From positions 62,001-126,000 of the forward strand of contig CATYZK010000001.1 of assembly GCA_958415665.1 (NCBI GenBank): DNA of 64,000 nt, given 5' to 3'. A program made the position numbers and the translations under genes. Below, one piece after another: positions 7,929 through 16,224 of the stretch (position 1 is the stretch's first letter; every line of letters starts with the position of its first letter). Under the pieces are notes generated by a model. It had not been told where the DNA came from and ran no database searches. It saw only the letters and a list, made by a program, of their open reading frames with translations. This DNA comes from an uncultured Collinsella sp. GTDB lineage: Bacteria > Actinomycetota > Coriobacteriia > Coriobacteriales > Coriobacteriaceae.

Positions 7929-7968
7929 AGGGACGATCCTTTTCTGCCGGCAGTTTGGGACACTCCTT
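7929..7968. repeat. 40-bp dispersed repeat, copy 2
   Basis: Near-identical to 6418-6457, in the same orientation; together they bracket the ATPase gene and its tandem repeats. Confidence 0.85.
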
Positions 7969-7995
7969 GTTTTGGTGCAAATTAGCTATCCTTGC

Positions 7996-8039
7996 ATCAA
8001 AAACGGCGTCCGTCGGCGATGTTGCCGGCGGACGCCGTT
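7996..8039 (-). terminator. Intrinsic terminator of galK-galT
   Basis: On the minus strand AACGGCGTCCG / CGGACGCCGTT followed by TTTTTGATG, about 50 bases after the galT stop. Confidence 0.85.
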
Positions 8040-8089
8040 GTCGTGTGGGCGGTTATGTCGTGGCCGCTGATGAGGCTCGAACCCGTATG

Positions 8090-9718
8090 CTATAGCGAGT
8101 CGATAAAGCGCTGCTGGGCGGCGCGGCCGGCTTCGTCCCATTTAAAGACGCCGGCGTTGTCGAGTACGTGGCCAAACACCACGCCGACCTCCTCGTGCAG
8201 GATATCGATGGCGTTGTCCGCCGTAAGCTCGTCGGCGCGGCGGGCGTAGACGTCCTCGGCCCACGCGGCGTGGCTGCGGCAAAGGTCGTCGCCCTCGAGC
8301 GCGCTGGCAAGGTCGTAGCTGGCATCGGCCTTGGCCGCCAGCAGGTGCTCGCGGACAGCGCCGAGCTCGGGAACCAAGCGCGGCGGCAAAATCGCCAGGC
8401 CCATGACCTCGATCAGGCCGATGTTCTCCTTCTTAATGTGGTGATACTCGGCATGCGGGTGAAACACGCCCAGCGGATGCTCGTCGGTCGTGATGTTGCA
8501 GCGAAGCGCCAGGTAGGCCTCGTAGATTTCGCCGCCGGCATTGCCGCGGGAGTCGACGCGGCGGATGACGGGCGTCACGGTGTTGTGCGCCACGCCATCG
8601 GCTGTGTGCGCGATGACGCCCACCGATTCATCGGTCCACTCGCGCCAGGCGAGGATAATCTTCTCGGCAGCGCCGAGCAGCTGAGCGCGGTCGTGCGAGC
8701 GCAGACGCAGCACCGAGAGCGGCCACTGCAGCACGGTACCGCTGACCTGGTCAAAACCGGGCACGCTAAACTGCGAGACCTCGGCGGCGTGCATCATGGG
8801 GAACTCGTGCGCGCCACCCTGGAAGTGGTCGTGCGACAGGATTGAGCCGCCCACGATGGGCAGGTCGGCGTTGGAGCCGATAAAGTAGTGCGGGAACAGG
8901 TCCACAAAGTCGAGCAGGCAGGAGAGACCCTTGCGATCGACGTGCATCGGACGATGCTCGGAGCTCATGGCAATGCAATGCTCGTTAAAGTACGCGTACG
9001 GGCTGTACTGGAAGCCCCAGCGCTCGCCGTCGAGCTGGATCGGGATAACGCGCAGGTTCTGGCGAGCGGGGTGAGCGCCGCCGTCGGCTGCGGCGGAGCG
9101 TCCGGGATAGCCCTCGTTTTCGATGCAGAGCTGGCAGGCGGGATACTTCTCGCCCGTGTTCTTGGCGGCACCGGCTGCGGCAATGTCGCGTGGGTCCTTC
9201 TCGGGCTTGGACAGGTTGATGGTAATCTCAAGATCGCCCCAGTTGGTTGGGGTGCTCCATTTGATGTTGCGCGCGATGGCGGCACGGCGCACATAGCCGG
9301 CGTCGCAGCACAGACCGTAGAACCAGTCGGTCGCGGCGCGGGGCTCGTTGACGCCCATGCGTCCGTTGAACTCCTCGTTTACAACCGAAGGCCTCGGCAT
9401 AAGCACACCCATGATGCGCATGGCGATGCGGTCGCGGCCCGACGCCGTGTCCTCGGCAGCGCCGTTGGCGACGGCGGCCTCGGAAAGCGTGGCGAGCGTG
9501 CCCTCAAGATCAAAGCCGGGGAGCGTGTCGGGGTGCAGAAGCGAAATCTTCTCGGTCTGCAGCGCCCAGGTCATGTCAAGCGCGGGACCCGTGGCGCCAA
9601 TGCACTCAAGAATGGTGTTGTAGGCCCAGATGCGGTCGTCCTGCCCGATCATGGATCGGTGGATGGCGTACTCGATCAGGTTCTGCGCAGCCTCGCGCAC
9701 GTCGGTCATTACAGCCAT
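8090..9718 (-). CDS. galT: UDP-glucose--hexose-1-phosphate uridylyltransferase (class II GalT)
   Basis: 542-residue GalT of the long, Gram-positive-type class, which exchanges UMP between UDP-glucose and galactose-1-phosphate in the Leloir pathway. Histidine-rich motifs include GGSILSHDHFQGG (about residue 298) and GVFHPHAEYHHIKK further on. The family is normally about 490-510 residues, so this one is slightly long. ATG at 9718 overlaps the end of galK; an alternative ATG at 9709 would give a TAATG overlap. Translational coupling to galK is expected. Operon: galK-galT, minus strand. Confidence 0.93.
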   Translation of the reverse strand: MAVMTDVREAAQNLIEYAIHRSMIGQDDRIWAYNTILECIGATGPALDMTWALQTEKISLLHPDTLPGFDLEGTLATLSEAAVANGAAEDTASGRDRIAMRIMGVLMPRPSVVNEEFNGRMGVNEPRAATDWFYGLCCDAGYVRRAAIARNIKWSTPTNWGDLEITINLSKPEKDPRDIAAAGAAKNTGEKYPACQLCIENEGYPGRSAAADGGAHPARQNLRVIPIQLDGERWGFQYSPYAYFNEHCIAMSSEHRPMHVDRKGLSCLLDFVDLFPHYFIGSNADLPIVGGSILSHDHFQGGAHEFPMMHAAEVSQFSVPGFDQVSGTVLQWPLSVLRLRSHDRAQLLGAAEKIILAWREWTDESVGVIAHTADGVAHNTVTPVIRRVDSRGNAGGEIYEAYLALRCNITTDEHPLGVFHPHAEYHHIKKENIGLIEVMGLAILPPRLVPELGAVREHLLAAKADASYDLASALEGDDLCRSHAAWAEDVYARRADELTADNAIDILHEEVGVVFGHVLDNAGVFKWDEAGRAAQQRFIDSL

Positions 9719-10914
9719 GCCGCGTAAGCCCCCTTATCGGAGATAGCGTAGTGACGGGCAGAGCCCTCGCCCAGCCAGCCGTTCATCTTGGTAATGAAGG
9801 TATCGACCAGATCGAGCGGCACGAAGGCCTGAATAGTGCCGCCAAAGCCACCGCCGTGGATGCGGACGGCGCCGCGGCCGTCGAGTACGTGCTCGGCCAG
9901 CGCCAGGGCATACATGGAGGGCTGCTCGGAGCCCAGCTTGGCAACGACATTCTGCAGGTACATGGCGGAGCTGGCGCCGGACTCGCGCGTCAGGACCAGG
10001 AACTGGTCGATGTCGCCGGCGTTAAGAGCTGCCCAGCGCTTGTCGACCAGGCCGTTCTCGTACCAGTAGTGAACGGCGCGCAGGCAGGCGCGGTCGCCCA
10101 GCTTGGCGCGCAGCTCGGGGAGCTTGGCGTCAAAGTCGGCAACGTCAACCTCGCACAGACGTGCCTTGCCAAACTCGGCGGCGACGTCCTGCATCTCGCG
10201 CGGAACGGCGGCGTAGTCGTCGGTGGCGGCCACGTGGTCGGCGCCAACCTTAACGAGCACGAGCGCATAGCCGTGATCCTCAAAGTTGAGCTCGAGCTTC
10301 TGAGTTTTAGGCTGAGCCTGGTCCTCAAAGTCCATGTAGGCAAGGCCGCCCAGACACACGGCAGCCTGGTCCATCAGGCCGCAGGGCTTGCCGTAGTAGT
10401 TGTTCTCGGTGCGCTGGCTCATCTGAGCGAGTGCGACGGGCTCAATGGCGGGTGCGCCCCAGAGCGTCTCCATGGCGCGGCCGTATGCTGCCTCGACGGC
10501 AGCGGAGCTCGAAAGGCCGCCGCCCGAGGGGACGGAGCAGGTGAAGGCGAAGTCGAAGCCGTGGGGCTCAACGCCCAGGGCTGCAACTTCATGGGCCATG
10601 CCGCGAACGAGGCTCGCGGACGTGCCCTTCTCGGACTCCTGAACATCTAGCGTGTCGAGCGTGATCTCAAACGTGGGGTAGCCCTCGTCGGCAACACGGA
10701 CCTTGTCGGTGTCGGTTGCCACGGCAATGCCGTCGACGGCGACATCGAGCGAGCCGGCGATGACGTGGCCGCCCTCGTGGTCGGTGTGGTTGCCGCTGAT
10801 CTCGGAGCGGCCGGGCGCGTGCACATAGAGCACCTGGCGGTCGCCGATGGGGCCAAACTCCTCCTCAAACAGCTTGGTGAGCGTGGCGAATGTCTTTTCG
10901 TCGGGGGTGGTCAT
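9709..10914 (-). CDS. galK: Galactokinase
   Basis: 401-residue GHMP kinase phosphorylating galactose to galactose-1-phosphate. It has the galactokinase signature PGRSEISGNHTDHEGG (about residues 32-47), the ATP loop VPSGGGLSSSAA (about 127-138), and the GGGFGG motif near the C-terminus. The frame stays open to 11001, but ATG at 10914 has RBS AAGGAAAGGA and the family-typical N-terminus. The longer version would run into the operator. First gene of galK-galT, divergent from the LacI gene at 11253. Confidence 0.95.
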   Translation of the reverse strand: MTTPDEKTFATLTKLFEEEFGPIGDRQVLYVHAPGRSEISGNHTDHEGGHVIAGSLDVAVDGIAVATDTDKVRVADEGYPTFEITLDTLDVQESEKGTSASLVRGMAHEVAALGVEPHGFDFAFTCSVPSGGGLSSSAAVEAAYGRAMETLWGAPAIEPVALAQMSQRTENNYYGKPCGLMDQAAVCLGGLAYMDFEDQAQPKTQKLELNFEDHGYALVLVKVGADHVAATDDYAAVPREMQDVAAEFGKARLCEVDVADFDAKLPELRAKLGDRACLRAVHYWYENGLVDKRWAALNAGDIDQFLVLTRESGASSAMYLQNVVAKLGSEQPSMYALALAEHVLDGRGAVRIHGGGFGGTIQAFVPLDLVDTFITKMNGWLGEGSARHYAISDKGAYAAWL

Positions 10915-10954
10915 GGGGGTCCTTTCCTTGGTGCGCACGGGTGAGTTTTGCGTC

Positions 10955-11040
10955 GTTATGAGTACGTTAACAACTTGAAGCGGCATGAACCAAGTGTTCA
11001 CGATACCGCACGTTACGGGCTATGTTAACGTACTCATAAC
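10955..11040. promoter_or_regulatory. galK/lacI divergent operator: perfect 18-bp inverted repeat
   Basis: GTTATGAGTACGTTAACA (10955-10972) and its exact reverse complement (11023-11040) are separated by 50 bases. The core GTACGTTAAC occurs a third time at 11149-11158. Spacing and position suggest a looping operator for the divergently encoded LacI protein controlling galKT and itself. Confidence 0.75.
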
Positions 11041-11086
11041 ACATCGCTTGTCACTTTTTGAGAATCTGGTAATCGGTAGAAATACA

Positions 11087-11098
11087 GCCGTGAACGGT
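11087..11098. promoter_or_regulatory. GCCGTGAACGGT site
   Basis: One copy of the recurring dyad, between the galK operator and the LacI gene. Confidence 0.45.
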
Positions 11099-11148
11099 AC
11101 TGCCGTATGGACTTATAAAGCAGAAGAGGTGCAGATAGAAAAAGTAGA

Positions 11149-11158
11149 GTACGTTAAC
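11149..11158. promoter_or_regulatory. Third GTACGTTAAC half-operator
   Basis: Identical core to the two arms at 10961-10970 and 11025-11034, about 95 bases before the LacI start. Likely a third binding site for the same regulator. Confidence 0.5.
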
Positions 11159-11252
11159 ATGCGTCCGACGATAGCGGCCCTCCGCGCGGGCTCATTTCTG
11201 CACGGGGCCGGCATGCACGCTATTCAGATCTCGCAAGGGTGAAGGTGATCCA

Positions 11253-12284
11253 GTGGCAAGGCGCCCGTCCAACGATACAGGTACGCGTCCGGTCTCCATG
11301 GCTGACGTCGCCCGTGCTGCTGGCGTTTCGCAGCAGACGGTTTCGCGCGTCGCCAACGGCTTGCCCAACGTTAACGAGCAGACGCGCCAGCGCGTGCAGG
11401 CCGCGATGCAAGAGCTCGGCTTTCGTCCGAGTTATGCCGGTCGCTCGCTGCGCGATGGCCGTTACCATTCGGTCGGCCTGTGCATCAACGATGTCACCAA
11501 GTTTGGCAACCTCTCAATGATCGACGGCATCGCCAGCGCCGCTCGCGAGCACGGCTGTGCCATCACGCTAGTCGAGATGTCCAAGACCGAGGAGTTTTCG
11601 CTTGCCGAAGCCACGCGTCGCATGGCGGCCCTGCCGGTCGATGGCATCATCATCGGCATGAGCCGCATGGCGCCCGACTTTGAGACGTTTGATCCGCTGC
11701 CGGGAATCGGCACGGTTATCGTCACCATGTATGCGCATCCGCGCGTGACCACGGTCGACTCCGACCATTACGGCTGCTCGCTGCTGCTTATGGATCACCT
11801 GTTTGAGCTTGGTCACGAACAGATTCGCTATATCGGCGGCCCGTCCTTCTCGGTGGACGAGCAGTTCCGCCGCGCCGGTTGGCAAGACGCGCTCGAGCGC
11901 AGGCATATCGAGCCGGCAGAGCCGCTCGAGGGCGACTGGTCTGCCAACAGCGGCTACGAGGCCGGCAGGTATCTGGCAGAACACGACCGCGCCATGACGG
12001 CGATCTATGCGGCAAACGACCAGATGGCAAACGGCGCCATCGCCGCGCTGCGCGATAGTGGCCTGCGCGTGCCCGAGGACGTGAGTGTGGTGGGCGTCGA
12101 CGATTCGCTCGACGATTTTGTCGCACACAACGAGCTCACGACCGTGCGATTCGATCTGCATCAGCGCGGACGCGAGGTGTTTGAGCATGCGGTCCCTAAG
12201 GAGGGGGTGCCGGGCAAGACCGTCGCCATCCGTATCCCCGGCCAGCTCATCGTTCGACATACCACAGCGGCTCCGCGCGCGTAG
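11253..12284 (+). CDS. LacI-family regulator, probable galactose repressor
   Basis: 343-residue LacI/GalR protein: helix-turn-helix about residues 12-60 (VSMADVARAAGVSQQTVSR), sugar-binding core, VVGVDDS near residue 285. Uses a GTG start. Divergent from galK-galT with GTTAAC-centred operators between them, so control of galactose genes is a strong inference. Paralogous to the regulator at 153. Confidence 0.92.
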   Translation: MARRPSNDTGTRPVSMADVARAAGVSQQTVSRVANGLPNVNEQTRQRVQAAMQELGFRPSYAGRSLRDGRYHSVGLCINDVTKFGNLSMIDGIASAAREHGCAITLVEMSKTEEFSLAEATRRMAALPVDGIIIGMSRMAPDFETFDPLPGIGTVIVTMYAHPRVTTVDSDHYGCSLLLMDHLFELGHEQIRYIGGPSFSVDEQFRRAGWQDALERRHIEPAEPLEGDWSANSGYEAGRYLAEHDRAMTAIYAANDQMANGAIAALRDSGLRVPEDVSVVGVDDSLDDFVAHNELTTVRFDLHQRGREVFEHAVPKEGVPGKTVAIRIPGQLIVRHTTAAPRA

Positions 12285-12413
12285 TTTGCGCAGGTCAACG
12301 GCGCGTTGCTGCGTTTGGATAACAAGCGGTAAGGATGCCGGCAGATAGCTGTTGGGATGCAGCCGAGTGCTATGATAGACGGGTTCTTTTGTCTATCTAG
12401 GAGGCTTTGCCTG

Positions 12414-13574
12414 ATGGAGATCACCAAGGATATCCGCTACGTTGGCGTTGACGATCACGACATTGACCTGTTCGAGGGCCAGTACGATGTGTCCGAGAAC
12501 GGTATGGCATACAACAGCTACGTTATCTTGGGCGAGAAGATCGCTGTCGCCGATTCGGTTGACGGCGGTTTTGTTGACGAGTGGCTCGGCAACATCGAGG
12601 CCGTGCTCGACGGCCGTACGCCCGATTACCTGGTCGTTCACCACATGGAGCCCGATCACTCCGCTGGCATCGCCGCTTTTATGGAGCGCTATCCCCAGGC
12701 CCAGATCGTGGCCAGCATGGGCGCCTTCCGCATGATGGTCAACTACTTTGGCACCGATTACCCCGAGCGCAAGATGGTCGTCAAAGAGGGCGATGTGCTC
12801 GACCTGGGCGGCCACAGCCTGACGTTTGTCGGCGCCCCCAACGTGCACTGGCCCGAGGTACTCTTCTCCTACGAGGCCACTGACAAGGTGCTCTTCAGCG
12901 CTGACGGCTTTGGCAAGTTCGGCGCCAATGACATCGAGGACCCGGAAGGCTGGGCCTGCGAGGCGCGTCGTTACTACTTTGGTATCGTCGGCAAGTTCGG
13001 CAAGTTCGTGCAGGCCGTGCTCAAGAAGGCTGCCGATCTGGACATCCAGATCATCTGCCCGCTCCACGGTCCCGTGCTGACCGAGAACCTGGGTTATTAC
13101 CTCAACACCTACAACACCTGGTCGAGCTACCAGCCTGAGGACGAGGGCATCACGATTGCCTACGCGAGCGTCTACGGTCATCTGAAGGCAGCCGTTGAGG
13201 AGCTCGCCGCGGCGCTCGAGGCTCGCGGCCAGAAGGTTTCCGTCTTTGACCTGGCTCGCGACGATATGGCCGAGGCCGTTGAGGACGCGTTCCGCTACGA
13301 CCGTCTGGTGCTTGCTTCCATTACCTACCAGGGCGAGATCTTCCCGTTCATGAGCACCTTCATCCACACGCTCGCCGAGCATGCCTACCAGAACCGTACC
13401 GTGGCGCTTGTCGAGGCCGGCTCTTGGGCACCCGCGGCCGCCAAGGTTATGACCAAGGAGCTCGAGGGCATGAAGGACATCACCCTGGCGCAGAACAAGG
13501 TGACTGTTCTGGGTTCGCTCAACGACGCATCGCGCGCCCAGATCGAAGCCCTCGCCGACGAGCTGTCCAAGTAA
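12414..13574 (+). CDS. Flavodiiron protein (FprA-type, O2/NO reductase)
   Basis: 386-residue A-type flavoprotein. The metallo-beta-lactamase-like domain (about residues 1-250) holds the diiron ligands, including HHMEPDHSAG (about 79-88), followed by a C-terminal flavodoxin domain (from about 250, IAYASVYGHLK FMN loop). Family members reduce O2 to water or NO to N2O and protect anaerobes. No rubredoxin domain is fused, and none is adjacent, so the electron donor is elsewhere. ATG at 12414 with TAGGAGG RBS is chosen over an in-frame ATG at 12357. Monocistronic, followed by a terminator. Confidence 0.93.
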   Translation: MEITKDIRYVGVDDHDIDLFEGQYDVSENGMAYNSYVILGEKIAVADSVDGGFVDEWLGNIEAVLDGRTPDYLVVHHMEPDHSAGIAAFMERYPQAQIVASMGAFRMMVNYFGTDYPERKMVVKEGDVLDLGGHSLTFVGAPNVHWPEVLFSYEATDKVLFSADGFGKFGANDIEDPEGWACEARRYYFGIVGKFGKFVQAVLKKAADLDIQIICPLHGPVLTENLGYYLNTYNTWSSYQPEDEGITIAYASVYGHLKAAVEELAAALEARGQKVSVFDLARDDMAEAVEDAFRYDRLVLASITYQGEIFPFMSTFIHTLAEHAYQNRTVALVEAGSWAPAAAKVMTKELEGMKDITLAQNKVTVLGSLNDASRAQIEALADELSK

Positions 13575-13595
13575 CGACACGCTCGCTTCTACCGT

Positions 13596-13644
13596 CAAAA
13601 CCACCACAAAGGTGCCTGTCCCCTTTGTGGTGGTTTTTGTTTTT
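13596..13644 (+). terminator. Intrinsic terminator, copy 1 of a 49-bp duplication
   Basis: AAAACCACCACAAAG / CTTTGTGGTGGTTTT with a T-rich tail, ending the flavodiiron transcript. An identical 49-base sequence is at 15040-15088 on the far side of the ATPase gene. Confidence 0.9.
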
Positions 13645-13680
13645 GGTCGAAGAGGACGGTCGGCACGGCTGTTGAACGTT

Positions 13681-13756
13681 TGCTCAAAGAACTCAAGCAT
13701 GCTCAAAAAACTCAAAGATGCTCAAGAAAATCAAAGATGCTCAAACTAATCAAGGG
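13681..13756. repeat. 19-bp tandem repeat, 4 units, upstream of an ATPase gene
   Basis: Units TGCTCAAAGAACTCAAGCA, TGCTCAAAAAACTCAAAGA, TGCTCAAGAAAATCAAAGA and TGCTCAAACTAATCAAGGG start at 13681, 13700, 13719 and 13738. They end about 40 bases before the ATPase start and probably regulate it. Confidence 0.9.
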
Positions 13757-13798
13757 CTGTAGGGCATAATGGAATTACGTGAGTTCAAGGGAGGCCTT

Positions 13799-14914
13799 AT
13801 GGCGGCGGCGACAGCGTACAAGCAAGCAAATCCGTTCACGCCGATGTTCGGACGTGTACCGGCATACATGGCCGGCCGTGAGCAAATCATTGATGATATG
13901 GTGCTGGCGTTTGAAAGCGCCGATTCCGACCCCAACCTATGCTCGATTTTCTACGGCGCGCGCGGGACAGGCAAAACGGCACTTTTGGCATATCTGTCAT
14001 ACCGCGCCCAGCAAGAAGGCTGGATTACGGCGAATGTGACGGCTTCGGACGGAATGCTCGAGGACATTCTGCAGCGCCTCAACGAATCGGCCGTCCATCT
14101 GATTGAAAAGCCCGCTTCTAGGCGTGTGAACAGTGTTGGGATTGCCTCCATAGGAAGTATGAGCTGGGAAAACGTCGATATTGAGTATGAGGGCGCCAAC
14201 TGGCGTACTAAGATGAACGCTCTGTTTGCTCAACTTGAAGCGACTGACACCGGGGTACTTATCGCCGTTGACGAAGTTGATGCATCGTTTGCGCAAATGA
14301 CGGAGCTCGTTACCACTTACCAGCATTTTGTGAGTGAGAACAAAAAGGTGGCTTTGCTCATGGCTGGGCTGCCGTTTCGCGTGTTGGCATTGCTGACAGG
14401 TAAATCGACATCGTTTCTTCGCCGTGCGGCCCAACATTCGCTGGGATCTATTTCGCCGACTGAGGTAAAGGAAGCGTTCCGGCTGACGATTGAAGATGGC
14501 GGCAAAACGATTTCTGATGAGGCGGTTGACCGTGCTGCCGAGGCAATCGATGGTTTTCCATTTATGTTCCAGTTGGTGGGATATCGGGCGTGGAACGCTT
14601 CGCGCCAAGCGTCCGAGGTTTCCCTTGAAGATGTCGAACGCGGCGCAAAGCTTGCGCAAGAGGAGCTCGAATCGCGCGTTTTTGCTTCGACTGCGGCGGA
14701 GCTTTCGCAGGGGGACTTGGATTTCCTTCGCGCAATGAATCCTGTGGGTACGACGACCAGACAAGAATTGACTGCGAGGCTTAAGAAGAGCTCCGGTTCG
14801 ATTTCGACATACAAGAAACGTCTGATTGAGGCAGGGGTGATTGAAGAACCCTTACAGGGGCGTTTCGAGTTTGCGCTGCCGGGCTTCGGTCGATATGTAG
14901 CGACGCTTTGCTAG
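13799..14914 (+). CDS. AAA/STAND-like ATP-binding protein
   Basis: 371-residue ATPase. Walker A YGARGTGKTALL (about residues 46-57) and Walker B VLIAVDEVDAS (about 151-161) are clear; the C-terminal part ends in a small winged-helix-like region (KKSSGSISTYKKRLIEAGVIE). This architecture resembles orc1/cdc6-like or archaeal-ATPase-family proteins of unknown role. ATG at 13799 has RBS AAGGGAGG; an in-frame ATG at 13769 is less well supported. Codon use is less GC3-biased than neighbours, and the gene sits between duplicated terminators, suggesting acquisition as a cassette. Confidence 0.8.
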   Translation: MAAATAYKQANPFTPMFGRVPAYMAGREQIIDDMVLAFESADSDPNLCSIFYGARGTGKTALLAYLSYRAQQEGWITANVTASDGMLEDILQRLNESAVHLIEKPASRRVNSVGIASIGSMSWENVDIEYEGANWRTKMNALFAQLEATDTGVLIAVDEVDASFAQMTELVTTYQHFVSENKKVALLMAGLPFRVLALLTGKSTSFLRRAAQHSLGSISPTEVKEAFRLTIEDGGKTISDEAVDRAAEAIDGFPFMFQLVGYRAWNASRQASEVSLEDVERGAKLAQEELESRVFASTAAELSQGDLDFLRAMNPVGTTTRQELTARLKKSSGSISTYKKRLIEAGVIEEPLQGRFEFALPGFGRYVATLC

Positions 14915-14952
14915 AGGGTCACCTCTGCGAAGGACTGTTCCATGTTCTTCGT

Positions 14953-15011
14953 TGTCTCAATCTGTAACAGTTAACCGGCTTTTAGTGGTCTATTTGTTAC
15001 AGATTGAGACA
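14953..15011. repeat. Perfect 17-bp inverted repeat
   Basis: TGTCTCAATCTGTAACA (14953-14969) and its reverse complement (14995-15011), loop 25 bases. It lies between the ATPase stop and the second terminator copy and may be an end of the inserted cassette. Confidence 0.75.
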
Positions 15012-15039
15012 AACTGACGGAGCGGGCTGCCGTGCCGAC

Positions 15040-15088
15040 CAAAACCACCACAAAGGTGCCTGTCCCCTTTGTGGTGGTTTTTGTTTTT
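15040..15088. terminator. Terminator, copy 2 of the 49-bp duplication
   Basis: Identical to 13596-13644. It can stop the ATPase transcript and, read from the other strand, lies at the end of the DeoR gene. Confidence 0.85.
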
Positions 15089-15890
15089 AGGCGGTGGCGA
15101 TGATGAGGGTTGGGGCGTCGGTGTCGGTAGTCTCGGCGATTGAGGTCGCGACGGAGCCATCGGGGTCACGGTCCATCACGATGGTGTCGACATCGGTCAG
15201 TTCGGCGAAGCGGTACATGCCGCGTCCGTTGACCTTGCTCGCGTCCATGAGGGCGACACTTTGACGGGCCGCGGCGATCATGGCCGTTTTGGTTTCGGCC
15301 ATCTGCGGAAAGTCGGTCGTAAAGCCGCAGCCTGGAACAAAGGCGCCGGGGCACATGATGGCGAGGTCGGCGTGGACCATCTGCAGCGCCTGCATGGTGA
15401 GTGGACCGTACAGATAACGGTGACCTTTGCGCAGCGCGCCGCCCAGCATGACGACGTCGACCGAGGGCATGCTCTCGTCGATGTAATCGGCGATTGTAAT
15501 GTCCACCGTGATGACGGTGATGCCGTCGCGTTGGTCGAGCAGGCGGACAAATTCGAGCGCCGTGGTGCCCGAGTCGACGAGCAGCGTGTCTCCGTCGCTG
15601 ACGAGCTCAATGGCACTTTGGGCGATCGCCTGCTTTGCGGCAACGTTGACGTTGATGCGGCGGTCCTGCGTGGAGACGGTCAGGCGCTTGTGGAGCGACA
15701 CGGCACCGCCATGCGTGCGGCGCAGTTTGCCAGCCTCGGCGAGGGCGTCCAGGTCGGCGCGGGCCGTGACGGAGGACACGCCAAAGGTCTGGGCGATTTC
15801 TGCCACCTGCACCGAAGCATTGTGCTCGAGCATTTCCATGATGGCGGCGCGGCGTTCGTCGGCAAAAGCTCGGGTTGCAGCTTGGGCCAT
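15087..15890 (-). CDS. DeoR-family transcriptional regulator
   Basis: 267-residue DeoR/GlpR-type repressor. N-terminal winged helix (DERRAAIMEMLEHNASVQVAEIAQTFGVSSVTARADLDAL, described here as about residues 10-48) with the R..HGGAV motif after it, then a sugar-phosphate-binding ribose-5-P-isomerase-like domain (about 75-240; LLVDSGTTA near 103). ATG at 15890 has GGAG upstream and gives the usual length; an in-frame ATG at 15947 adds 19 residues. Divergent from the class II aldolase at 16225, the likely target, with a sugar phosphate as effector. Confidence 0.88.
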   Translation of the reverse strand: MAQAATRAFADERRAAIMEMLEHNASVQVAEIAQTFGVSSVTARADLDALAEAGKLRRTHGGAVSLHKRLTVSTQDRRINVNVAAKQAIAQSAIELVSDGDTLLVDSGTTALEFVRLLDQRDGITVITVDITIADYIDESMPSVDVVMLGGALRKGHRYLYGPLTMQALQMVHADLAIMCPGAFVPGCGFTTDFPQMAETKTAMIAAARQSVALMDASKVNGRGMYRFAELTDVDTIVMDRDPDGSVATSIAETTDTDAPTLIIATA

Positions 15891-16224
15891 GGTAGCTCCA
15901 TTCTCAGCAAAATTTGCAGGAATTGTGTTGAGTCCATTTTCGTTCATTTTCTTTTTGAGTAAGAAAACGCCTTTCGATTACTTATCTTTTCTATAAAAGA
16001 AAGACACTCAAGGCTCAAAACTCAATATCGAACACGTGCGCTCGGCCTCGATCCCTTCCGTTTGCTTTTCAAAAATGAAGGCTCGACCTCGCGCGACGAC
16101 AACATCTCGCACATTCATACCCGCCGAATTTCATACAATGGGCGCAGCAAAACGCAAGGTAAAACGCCTTGCGGACACGTACGCCCGATGTCCAGATGCG
16201 GGCGAGGGAGAGGAGCAAACGCTC

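Noticed and set aside
7739..7963. Repeat-containing 74-residue minus-strand frame (IIRWKNVV units)
   Set aside because: Overlaps the ATPase start, and the repeats look like operator DNA; no RBS recognised for it.
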